A stretch of DNA of 64,000 bases, taken from the NCBI RefSeq assembly GCF_947487915.1, contig NZ_CANKYH010000008.1, positions 124,001 to 188,000 of the forward strand. Direction: 5' to 3'. The translations under genes were made by a program, and so were the position numbers. The notes below the pieces were generated by a model. The model ran no database searches. It was not told where the DNA came from and saw nothing but the letters and a program-made list of their open reading frames with translations. This document shows, one piece after another, positions 7,918-14,690 of this stretch (the first letter of the stretch is position 1; every line of letters starts with the position of its first letter). This DNA comes from an uncultured Serinicoccus sp. GTDB taxonomy: Bacteria > Actinomycetota > Actinomycetes > Actinomycetales > Dermatophilaceae.

Positions 7918-9986
7918 GGGGTCCCTCCGGAGGGTTGGCGCGGCACGTCGTCCAGCGCGATGTCTCCCGGCGCCGCCTCGGTGAGACCCAGGGCGCTGAG
8001 CTCGCGGTAGAGGAAGGGGGTGAGGGAGCGGGCGTAGGTGTCGGTGAGATGGCTGCCCTGACGGTAGACCAGCTGACCGCCCAGGGCGGCCGGGCAGGTG
8101 CTCTCCTCCGGGCAGATCCAGGGGTTGAGGTCGATGACCGGGGCGCCGGTGGCCTCGTGCACGGCCCGCAGGTGCGGCCGTCCGTAGATGCCCCTCGGGG
8201 GACGCTCGCAGGCCAGCAGGTCCTGCGGGTGCTCGGCCGCGCACTCGTAGGCCTGGTGGTCGGGGTGGGCGTTGTCGTCGACGACGACCACGTCGATCCC
8301 GGCGTCGGTGAGGGCCCGGGCCCCCTCGACCATGCCCTCGCGCTCCGCCGCCTCGAAACCGCCGGAGCCGAGGAGCACGAGGTGCGGCGGGTCGGCCAGC
8401 AGCTGGCGCACCACCTCCTGGCCGAAGGCGTCGCACTCCGGCTCGGTCGCGCCGGCCACGGTGGGCGAGCAGGCGCTCTTGAGGTAGAGCTCGAGGCGCC
8501 AGGACTCGGCCTGCGCGATCGCCTCCAGGGCCGAGGCGTACTGCCCGAGCTTGGAGTCGCCCCACAGGGCGACTCGCGTCGGTGAGTCGACGTCCCCGTA
8601 GACGCAGGTCGGGTCCGGCACCGCGACCCCCTGCTGCACCTGGCAGCCGTCGGCGTAGTAGCCGGGCACGTCCTGCCGGGCCAGCGACGGGTCGGGCTGG
8701 ACCGGGCCCGCCCGGTCGTAGGCCCGCCGGGGCAGCCCCACCGGCTCCCAGACGTCGGCCGAGGGGTCGGCCACGAGCGCGGCCGGGCCCGGTGCCGTGG
8801 TGGCACCCAGGGTCGGTCGGGCGGCCCACGCGACGCCGGCGGCCCCGGTCACCACGGCCATGGCGGTGCCGGCGGCGAGCAACGAGCGCGCGGGGCGGAC
8901 GCCGAGGCGGGAGCTGAAGCGCACCGGGTCCTCGACGAGCAGGCGCAGCAGCCAGGCCAGCAGCACGGTGAGCACACCGACCAGGGCGAGACCGGCCGGC
9001 CCCAGCGGGCCGCGCTGCTCCTCGACGAGCACCAGCAATGGCCAGTGGACGAGGTAGATGCCGTAGGACAGCCCGCCGACCCACACCATCGGCGGGACCG
9101 AGAGGAGCCGCCCCACGAGCGTCGGGGTGGCGCAGGTCCCGGCGGCGAGGAGCAGCGCGCTGCCGGCGACCGGGAGCAGGGCCGCCGACCCCGGCCAGGG
9201 GGTGCTCGGACCGATGAGGAGCACCGTGAGCAGGACCAGGGTGAGCCCGGCCGCCGCCGCGACCTGTGCCGCCCAGGCCGGCAGCCGCCGCAGGGCGGGC
9301 ACCGTGAAGGCCAGGAGGGCGCCGGCGCCCAGCTCCCAGAGCCGCGTCGGGGTGACGAGGTATGCGGTCTGCGGCGTCTGCGCGGTCGCCACCACCGACC
9401 ACCCCAGCGACAGGACCGTGACCAGGCCGAGCAGGGCGGCCAGGGGGCGGCGCGGGGACGTTCTCCGGCGCGCGGCGAGCGCGAGGCCGGCGACGACCAG
9501 GAGCGGCCACAGGAGGTAGAACTGCTCCTCCACGGCCAGCGACCAGTAGTGCTGCAGCGGGGACACGCCCGCGCCCTCGGCGAGGTAGTCGACCGAGCGG
9601 GCGGCCAGGACCCAGTTGACGACGTAGAGCGTCGAGCCGAGCACGTCGGCGATCAGGTCCGGCCGGCTGCTCGTCGGCAGCACGACCCAGCCGGCGGCGA
9701 AGGTCGCCGCGACGACCACCAGGGCCGCCGGGAGGAGCCGCCGGGCCCGGCGGGCCCAGAAGTCACCCAGCGACACCCGGCCGGTCCGGTCGATCTCGCG
9801 CAGCAGGATGCCGGTGATGAGGAAGCCGGAGATGACGAAGAAGACGTCGACCCCGGCGAAGCCGCCGCCCAGGCCCGGGACCCGCAGGTGGTAGAGGAGC
9901 ACCGCGAGGACGGCGACGGCGCGCAGGCCCTCGATGTCCCGCCGTCGGGCGCGCCCCGGTGCGGTGGTGGGGTCCGGGCGCGGCAT
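7914..9986 (-). CDS. membrane O-acyltransferase with C-terminal SGNH domain (copy 1)
   Basis: A 690-residue paralogue of the next gene in the operon. The membrane acyltransferase-3 domain shows GLRAVAVLAVLLYHLR near residue 20, FFVISGFLITG, RRARRLLPA and YWSLAVEEQFYLLWP. A final helix near residue 370 leads to an SGNH-like domain with ALWGDSKLGQY and YRQGSHLTDTY, the Ser and His expected of the catalytic pair. It is probably a glycan O-acetyltransferase at the cell surface. The ATG at 9984-9986 lies 45 bp after the stop of ugd on the same strand, so ugd and both acyltransferases may share a transcript. Two paralogues may modify different positions or different sugars; that is inference. Confidence 0.85.
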   Translation of the reverse strand: MPRPDPTTAPGRARRRDIEGLRAVAVLAVLLYHLRVPGLGGGFAGVDVFFVISGFLITGILLREIDRTGRVSLGDFWARRARRLLPAALVVVAATFAAGWVVLPTSSRPDLIADVLGSTLYVVNWVLAARSVDYLAEGAGVSPLQHYWSLAVEEQFYLLWPLLVVAGLALAARRRTSPRRPLAALLGLVTVLSLGWSVVATAQTPQTAYLVTPTRLWELGAGALLAFTVPALRRLPAWAAQVAAAAGLTLVLLTVLLIGPSTPWPGSAALLPVAGSALLLAAGTCATPTLVGRLLSVPPMVWVGGLSYGIYLVHWPLLVLVEEQRGPLGPAGLALVGVLTVLLAWLLRLLVEDPVRFSSRLGVRPARSLLAAGTAMAVVTGAAGVAWAARPTLGATTAPGPAALVADPSADVWEPVGLPRRAYDRAGPVQPDPSLARQDVPGYYADGCQVQQGVAVPDPTCVYGDVDSPTRVALWGDSKLGQYASALEAIAQAESWRLELYLKSACSPTVAGATEPECDAFGQEVVRQLLADPPHLVLLGSGGFEAAEREGMVEGARALTDAGIDVVVVDDNAHPDHQAYECAAEHPQDLLACERPPRGIYGRPHLRAVHEATGAPVIDLNPWICPEESTCPAALGGQLVYRQGSHLTDTYARSLTPFLYRELSALGLTEAAPGDIALDDVPRQPSGGTP

Positions 9987-10031
9987 GGGCTCATCGTGCC
10001 AAACGCCCGGAGGGTCACCCGCGAGGAGCGG

Positions 10032-11198
10032 TCAGTCCCGCCCGTAGAGGTCGCGGGTGTAGAGCTTGTCGCCGAAGTGCTCGCTGTGCTCGTCGAGACG
10101 GTTGGCGATGATGACGTCGGCCGTGTCGGTGAACGCGTCGAGGTCGCGCACGACGCGGCACCCCTGGAAGGTGTCGCGGTCGTAGGACGGCTCGTAGATG
10201 ACGATCTCCACCCCGCGGGCCTGCAGCCGGGACATGACGCCCTGGACGCTGGAGGCGCGGAAGTTGTCGGACCCCGCCTTCATGATGAGCCGGTAGATGC
10301 CGACCCGGCTCGGGTGCCGGTCCAGGATGTCGGCCGCGATGAAGTCCATCCGGGTCGTGTTGGCGTCCACCACCGCGGTGATGAGGGTCTGCGGGACGGT
10401 CCCGTAGTTGGCCAGCAGCTGCCGGGTGTCCTTGGGCAGGCAGTAGCCGCCGTAGCCGAAGCTGGGGTTGTTGTAGTGCGCGCCGATGCGCGGGTCCAGA
10501 CCCACGCCCTCGATGATCTGCCGGGTGTCGAGGCCCCGGGTCACGGCATACGTGTCGAGCTCGTTGAAGTAGGCCACCCGCATCGCGAGGTAGGTGTTGG
10601 CGAACAGCTTGATGGCCTCGGCCTCGGTGGAGTGGGTGAGCAGCACCGGGACGTCGGTGTCCAGCGCGCCCTCCAGCAGCAGGTCGGCGAACTCCTGGCC
10701 GCGCTCGCCGGTGTCGCCGACGATGACCCGGGAGGGGTGCAGGTTGTCGTGCAGGGCGCGACCCTCGCGCAGGAACTCCGGGCTGAAGATGATGGTCGCG
10801 CCGGGGTGCTCGGCGCGCAGCTGCTCGGTGTAGCCGACCGGGATGGTGGACTTGATGACGATCGCGGCGTCGGGGTTGGTGGCGCGGACGTCGGCGACGA
10901 CCGCCTCCACGCTGCGGGTGTCGAAGAAGTTGGTCTCGGTGTCGTAGTCCGTCGGCGTCGCCACCACCACCCAGTCGGCGTCGGCGTAGGCCTCCTGCGC
11001 GTCGGTGGTGGCGTGCAGGGCCAGCTCCCGGGTCGCGAGGTAGGCGCTGATCTCGGGGTCGTGGATCGGGCTGCGCCGCTCGTTGATGAGCGCGACCTTG
11101 GCCGGGTCGATGTCCAGCGCGGACACCTGGTGGTGCTGGGCCAGGACGACGGCGAGGGAGAGCCCCACGTATCCGGTGCCGGCGATGGCGATCTTCAT
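10032..11198 (-). CDS. ugd: UDP-glucose/GDP-mannose 6-dehydrogenase
   Basis: 388 residues, the compact form of the family. The N-terminal NAD-binding Rossmann motif is [11 protein letters not shown] (residues 4-14). The catalytic cysteine is Cys253 in [10 protein letters not shown], the family signature, and [11 protein letters not shown] is the conserved central-domain motif. The enzyme oxidises a UDP-hexose twice to the uronic acid, most likely UDP-glucose to UDP-glucuronate, supplying acidic sugar for capsule or teichuronic-type polymer. GAAGGAGAGG lies just ahead of the ATG at 11196-11198. The downstream genes on the same strand are the two acyltransferases, which supports a surface-polymer role. 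GDP-mannose or UDP-N-acetyl sugars remain possible substrates. Confidence 0.9.
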   Translation of the reverse strand: MKIAIAGTGYVGLSLAVVLAQHHQVSALDIDPAKVALINERRSPIHDPEISAYLATRELALHATTDAQEAYADADWVVVATPTDYDTETNFFDTRSVEAVVADVRATNPDAAIVIKSTIPVGYTEQLRAEHPGATIIFSPEFLREGRALHDNLHPSRVIVGDTGERGQEFADLLLEGALDTDVPVLLTHSTEAEAIKLFANTYLAMRVAYFNELDTYAVTRGLDTRQIIEGVGLDPRIGAHYNNPSFGYGGYCLPKDTRQLLANYGTVPQTLITAVVDANTTRMDFIAADILDRHPSRVGIYRLIMKAGSDNFRASSVQGVMSRLQARGVEIVIYEPSYDRDTFQGCRVVRDLDAFTDTADVIIANRLDEHSEHFGDKLYTRDLYGRD

Positions 11199-11421
11199 GC
11201 CTCTCCTTCGGGTCGGTGGCGCCCAGTATGTCGCGGCGCGGGTGAGAACATCATGAGGCGGTGGGGCGGGGATTAGGCGTGGGTCCGCCGCGGTCGGTAT
11301 CGTGGTCGGGTTCACCGCCGTCCACGACCCCCGACCCCGGGGGCCCTGTGGACAGTTCCTGCGGGCGTGTCGAGACGATGGCATGCTGGCAGCGAAGCGG
11401 TGAGACGTGTGAAGCCCTCCT

Positions 11422-11440
11422 GTCACGGAGAGACCGTGAC
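11422..11440 (+). promoter_or_regulatory. inverted repeat in the rpsF leader
   Basis: GTCACGG (11422-11428), a five-base loop and CCGTGAC (11434-11440) form a perfect 7-bp hairpin. It sits about 30 bases before the rpsF start, just upstream of the ribosome site AGGAGG. S6:S18 autoregulation through a leader hairpin with a bulged CCG is known in several bacteria, and CCGAAGGAGG follows this hairpin. Whether this is that element is inference. A possible promoter lies further upstream (TTAGGC at 11273, TATCGT at 11298, 19-base spacing). Confidence 0.35.
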
Positions 11441-11471
11441 CGCTACAGACCGAAGGAGGTGGGTCCTCACC

Positions 11472-11759
11472 ATGCGTCAGTACGAACTCATGATCATCCT
11501 CGACCCCGAGACCGACGAGCGCACCCTCCAGCCCACGCTGGAGAAGATGCTCGCCGTCGTCCCCCAGGACGGTGGCTCGATCGACGAGATCGACGTCCTG
11601 GGCCGGCGCCGCCTGGCCTACGAGATCAAGAAGCAGGCCGAGGGGATCTACGCGGTGGTCAACCTGACCACGGAGCCCGCCACGGCCAAGGAGCTGGACC
11701 GTCAGCTCGGGCTCAACGAGTCCGTCCTGCGGACCAAGCTGCTGCGCCGCGACGTCTGA
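11472..11759 (+). CDS. rpsF: 30S ribosomal protein S6
   Basis: 95 residues starting [17 protein letters not shown], the typical S6 opening, with the conserved [15 protein letters not shown] in the middle. S6 binds the 30S platform as a pair with S18, whose gene lies two genes downstream. AGGAGG stands ahead of the ATG at 11472. It is the first gene of the conserved rpsF-ssb-rpsR-rplI operon; the 273-bp region upstream carries the promoter and a small leader hairpin. Confidence 0.98.
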   Translation: MRQYELMIILDPETDERTLQPTLEKMLAVVPQDGGSIDEIDVLGRRRLAYEIKKQAEGIYAVVNLTTEPATAKELDRQLGLNESVLRTKLLRRDV

Positions 11760-11810
11760 GCCGCGCCCGCCGCATACCCCGACCGCACGACCCGCGAAGG
11801 AGCACCTGAC

Positions 11811-12473
11811 ATGGCCGGAGAGACTCCGATCACCGTCGTCGGCAACCTGACCGCCGACCCCGAGCTGCGCTTCACCCCCAGCGGTGCGGCCGTCGCCAAC
11901 TTCACCGTGGCCTCGACGCCGCGGCAGTTCGACCGGCAGACCAACGAGTTCAAGGACGGCGAGACGCTGTTCATGCGCTGCTCGGTCTGGCGTGAGGCTG
12001 CCGAGCACGTCTCGGAGTCGCTGCACCGCGGGGACCGGGTCATCGCCACCGGCCGGCTCGTCTCCCGCTCCTGGCAGACCCAGGAGGGCGAGAACCGCAC
12101 GGTCATGGAGATGCAGGTCGACGAGGTCGGTCCGTCCATGCGGTATGCCACCGCCCAGGTCACCAAGGCCCAGCGCGGCCAGGGTGGCGGCGGAGGCGGC
12201 TGGCAGGGCGGCCAGGGTGGCCAGTCCGGCGGCCAGCAGGGCGGCTGGGGCGGTAGCTCCGGCGGTCAGCAGGGCGGCCAGGGTGGCCAGTCCGGCGGTC
12301 AGCAGTCCGGTGGTCAGCAGTCCGGTGGCCAGCAGTCCGGTGGCCAGCCGGCCCCGGCCAACGACCCCTGGGCCACCGGCGGGGCCAGCAACAACCCCGG
12401 TGGGGGATCCGGCGGCTCCGGTGGGGGCTCGGGGTGGGGCGGCGCGCCGTCCTACGACGAGCCGCCCTTCTGA
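11811..12473 (+). CDS. ssb: single-stranded DNA-binding protein
   Basis: 220 residues. The OB-fold occupies about residues 1-115 ([18 protein letters not shown] at the start, then the conserved [18 protein letters not shown]). A long Gly/Gln/Ser linker follows and the protein ends in the acidic tip DEPPF, which recruits replication and repair partners in all bacterial SSBs. It coats single-stranded DNA as a tetramer. The linker is encoded by tandem 15-bp units. RBS GAAGGAG precedes the ATG at 11811. The 51-bp gap to rpsF and shared direction put it in the ribosomal operon, as is usual. Confidence 0.97.
   Translation: MAGETPITVVGNLTADPELRFTPSGAAVANFTVASTPRQFDRQTNEFKDGETLFMRCSVWREAAEHVSESLHRGDRVIATGRLVSRSWQTQEGENRTVMEMQVDEVGPSMRYATAQVTKAQRGQGGGGGGWQGGQGGQSGGQQGGWGGSSGGQQGGQGGQSGGQQSGGQQSGGQQSGGQPAPANDPWATGGASNNPGGGSGGSGGGSGWGGAPSYDEPPF
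12290..12350. repeat. 15-bp repeats encoding the SSB linker
   Basis: About four imperfect 15-bp units of the form GGYGGYCAGCAGTCC run head to tail and encode Gly-Gly-Gln-Gln-Ser. They make the flexible linker between the OB-fold and the acidic tip. Slippage here would change linker length in frame. Confidence 0.75.
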
Positions 12474-12561
12474 GCCGACCTCCACCACCAGCACCACACC
12501 GTTCAACCACCACCATCCCGAGCGATGAGCTCGGGCTCTCACGAAAGGGGAGAGCACCACG

Positions 12562-12798
12562 ATGGCCAAGCCCGTCATGCGTAAGCCGAAGAAGAAGGCG
12601 AACCCGCTCAAGTCCGCGAAGATCGAGTCGATCGACTACAAGGACACCGCGCTGCTGCGCAAGTTCATCTCCGACCGGGGCAAGATCCGTGCCCGTCGGG
12701 TGACCGGTGTCTCCGTCCAGGAGCAGCGCCGCATCGCCAACGCCGTCAAGAACGCCCGCGAGATGGCGCTGCTGCCCTACAGCAGCTCCGCCCGCTGA
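12562..12798 (+). CDS. rpsR: 30S ribosomal protein S18
   Basis: 78 residues with the conserved core [19 protein letters not shown] and the RNA-contacting [15 protein letters not shown]. The N-terminus is Lys-rich ([15 protein letters not shown]). No CxxC zinc motif is visible, so this is the Cys-minus form. S18 pairs with S6 on the 30S platform. GGGGAG lies eight bases before the ATG. It sits 88 bp after ssb in the same operon. Confidence 0.97.
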   Translation: MAKPVMRKPKKKANPLKSAKIESIDYKDTALLRKFISDRGKIRARRVTGVSVQEQRRIANAVKNAREMALLPYSSSAR

Positions 12799-12818
12799 GT
12801 CGGCGAAGGAGCACTCAG

Positions 12819-13265
12819 ATGAAGATCATCCTCACCCAGCCCGTCACCGGCCTCGGTGACGCCGGCGACGTCGTCGACGTCAAGGACGGCTACGCGCGCA
12901 ACTTCCTGCTGCCCCGCAAGGTGGCGACGCCCTGGACCAAGGGCGGCCAGAAGCAGGTCGACTCGATCAAGGCCGCGCGCGACAAGCGTGCTGTCCGCAG
13001 CGCCGAGGACGCCGCCGCCGCCAAGGCCCGGCTCGAGGGCGCCGAGATCACCGTCGCCGCGCGCGCCGGCTCCGGCGGCCGCCTCTTCGGCGCCGTCACC
13101 CCCGGTGAGATCGCCGACGCGATCCTCGCCGGTGGCGGTCCCCAGGTCGACAAGCGCCGCATCGAGGTCCGCACCCCGATCCGCAGCGTCGGCGAGCACG
13201 CCGTGCACGTGCGTCTGCACGAGGACGTCGCGGCCGACCTCACCGTGAGCGTCGTCGCCGGCTGA
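12819..13265 (+). CDS. rplI: 50S ribosomal protein L9
   Basis: 148 residues. The N-terminal 23S-rRNA-binding domain starts MKIILTQPVTGLGDAGDVVD and continues with KDGYARNFLLPRKVA. A long connecting helix (residues ~45-75) and the C-terminal domain complete the standard L9 length. L9 binds near the L1 stalk base and helps keep the reading frame. GAAGGAG precedes the ATG at 12819, 20 bp after rpsR. It is the last gene of the operon, followed by a strong terminator. Confidence 0.97.
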   Translation: MKIILTQPVTGLGDAGDVVDVKDGYARNFLLPRKVATPWTKGGQKQVDSIKAARDKRAVRSAEDAAAAKARLEGAEITVAARAGSGGRLFGAVTPGEIADAILAGGGPQVDKRRIEVRTPIRSVGEHAVHVRLHEDVAADLTVSVVAG

Positions 13266-13294
13266 CCGACGGCTGCGCGCACACCGCAGCGGAC

Positions 13295-13328
13295 GGCCCC
13301 GTCTCCCCACGAGGGAGGCGGGGCCTTT
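13295..13328 (+). terminator. intrinsic terminator of the rpsF-rplI operon
   Basis: GGCCCCGTCTCCC (13295-13307) pairs with GGGAGGCGGGGCC (13313-13325) with one G-T pair and a five-base loop, and TTT follows. A 13-bp GC-rich stem 30 bp after the rplI stop is a convincing Rho-independent terminator. Confidence 0.9.
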
Positions 13329-13340
13329 CCGTCGTCCCGC

Positions 13341-13505
13341 TGACCGTGGAAATGTTGCCGGGGCGGCATTTCGCCGGTCGGGTGCCTGCTCGGGCGGTCG
13401 GTGACCGTGGAAGTGTTGCCAGGGCAGCGATGTGCCGGTCGGGTGCCTGCTCGGGTGGGCTGGTGACCGTGGAAGCGCTGCCGGGGCGGCACTTCGACGG
13501 TCAGG
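13341..13505. repeat. 61-62 bp tandem repeat, 2.7 copies, with internal hairpins
   Basis: Units start at 13341, 13402 and 13464, each with TGACCGTGGAA; the third is cut at about 42 bases. Unit 1 contains GAAAT...GCC-GGGGC-GGC-ATTTC and unit 3 contains GAAG...GCC-GGGGC-GGC-ACTTC, so the outer arms changed together and pairing was kept; unit 2 has lost it. It lies between the operon terminator and the end of a convergent gene. A short open frame crosses it but has no ribosome site. Confidence 0.8.
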
Positions 13506-13529
13506 CGACGGAGGGGGCCGCCCGCGTCG

Positions 13530-14498
13530 TCAGCTGGTGTGCTGGCGACGCGCGTGGGCCGCGCGGAGGGCCTGCCCGACCTGGGCGAAGAAGGGCTCGG
13601 GCGTCGTCCGGAGGCCCAGCACCGGGATCTGCAGGCTGACCATCGAGCGGTCCCTGAGCTGTAGGTCGTTGTGCCGCAGGGCGTCGTCGAGACCGGCGGT
13701 GCCCTGGAAGTGCTGGGCCCCGTGGATCTCGACGTGCACCCCGAGCTCCTCCCAGAACACGTCGAGGTAGACCCTCCCGTTCCGGCCCGTCCGCACCGCC
13801 TGCCGCGTGGGCTCGGGCAAGCCGCGGCGGCGGCACTCGGCGGCGAAGTCCAGCTCGTTCAGCGAGTGGGCTCCGTCGCAGACGTCCCTGACGACGTCGT
13901 CCAGCACCGAGTTCGCCGAGCCCTTCCGCGTCTGCTGCCAGTGGACGAGCAGGGCGTCTGGCGTCACCAGTCCCTGCTGCACCGTCATCGCCACCACGGT
14001 CGCCGCCTGCCGGTCGGTCCTGGCCCACCGTGCCGCACGGACCACCGCGACGTCGGTCGGTGTGCGACGAAGCCCCGAGGTGGTGCGTGGCCCCAGGTCG
14101 CGCAGCCGGTGGTGCCGGACCCCCTCCAGTCGGCGGACCGTGGCGTTGTTGGGCACGGCGACGTGGATCACCGGCTCGTCCCAGTGCTGCAGCCCGGCAA
14201 CCAGCAACGCCGTCACGCCGTCCAGGACGCTGCGGCTCCCGGACTCCCAGACGGCCCACCACCACAGCGCCCGGCCGGTCGGCACGTCCGAGGTGATGCA
14301 GAGGGTATGCGCGCCCGCCCGGCTCCACGCGCCGTGGTCGACCTCCGTGGCGATCTGCCCCGGTGTCAGCCCGGCCTCCAGGAGCATCCGCCTCGTGACC
14401 ACCCCGTCGTGCGGCTCGGCCAGCCCACGCGCGAGCCGGTGCCGCCGGGCGCGTTCGAGCGCCTGGGTCGTCCGGCGCTCGGCGCGCGTCGTCGGCAT
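13530..14498 (-). CDS. AbiEi-antitoxin-like N-terminus with DUF559/Vsr-like C-terminus
   Basis: 322 residues, cytoplasmic. The first ~90 residues have the winged-helix look of AbiEi-type proteins (VVTRRMLLEAGLTPGQIATEV, residues ~33-53). The C-terminal ~90 resemble the very-short-patch-repair endonuclease-like fold common in actinobacterial DUF559 proteins: LDFAAECRRRGLPEP, then VYLDVFWEELGVHVEIHGAQHF near 250-270, with D/E residues in PD-(D/E)xK positions. Proteins of this design are abundant and usually orphan in actinobacteria, and function is unknown. No AbiEii nucleotidyltransferase toxin lies next to it, so I do not call a toxin-antitoxin pair. The start is the ATG at 14496-14498. The gene converges on the ribosomal operon. 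Confidence 0.65.
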   Translation of the reverse strand: MPTTRAERRTTQALERARRHRLARGLAEPHDGVVTRRMLLEAGLTPGQIATEVDHGAWSRAGAHTLCITSDVPTGRALWWWAVWESGSRSVLDGVTALLVAGLQHWDEPVIHVAVPNNATVRRLEGVRHHRLRDLGPRTTSGLRRTPTDVAVVRAARWARTDRQAATVVAMTVQQGLVTPDALLVHWQQTRKGSANSVLDDVVRDVCDGAHSLNELDFAAECRRRGLPEPTRQAVRTGRNGRVYLDVFWEELGVHVEIHGAQHFQGTAGLDDALRHNDLQLRDRSMVSLQIPVLGLRTTPEPFFAQVGQALRAAHARRQHTS

Positions 14499-14626
14499 AT
14501 CCCAGTCTGCGTCGTGCTCGCCACCTCGCCCCGAGGTTGTCCACAGGTGAGCGTGGTCGGTCCACCCGCTGACCGGCGGAGCGCCGCCGCGGCAGCAGGG
14601 GCACGGTCGGAGCGCCCGTCAACCAT

Positions 14627-14656
14627 TTAGGACCGGGGGCCGCGCGCCGATAGACT
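14627..14656 (+). promoter_or_regulatory. candidate promoter of the Mrp operon
   Basis: TTAGGA (14627-14632) and TAGACT (14651-14656) are 18 bases apart, about 35 bases before the mrpA start. The match to housekeeping actinobacterial promoters is moderate at -35 and good at -10. A DnaA-box-like TTGTCCACA is at 14537-14545 further upstream. Confidence 0.45.
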
Positions 14657-14690
14657 GGGGGGACGCGTCATGTACCGAGGGGAGAGCAGC

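Noticed and set aside
13341..13505. CRISPR array
   Set aside because: Repeats are head to tail without variable spacers and there are no cas genes.
13530..14498. Type IV toxin-antitoxin system
   Set aside because: The protein has an AbiEi-like N-terminus but no AbiEii toxin gene is adjacent.
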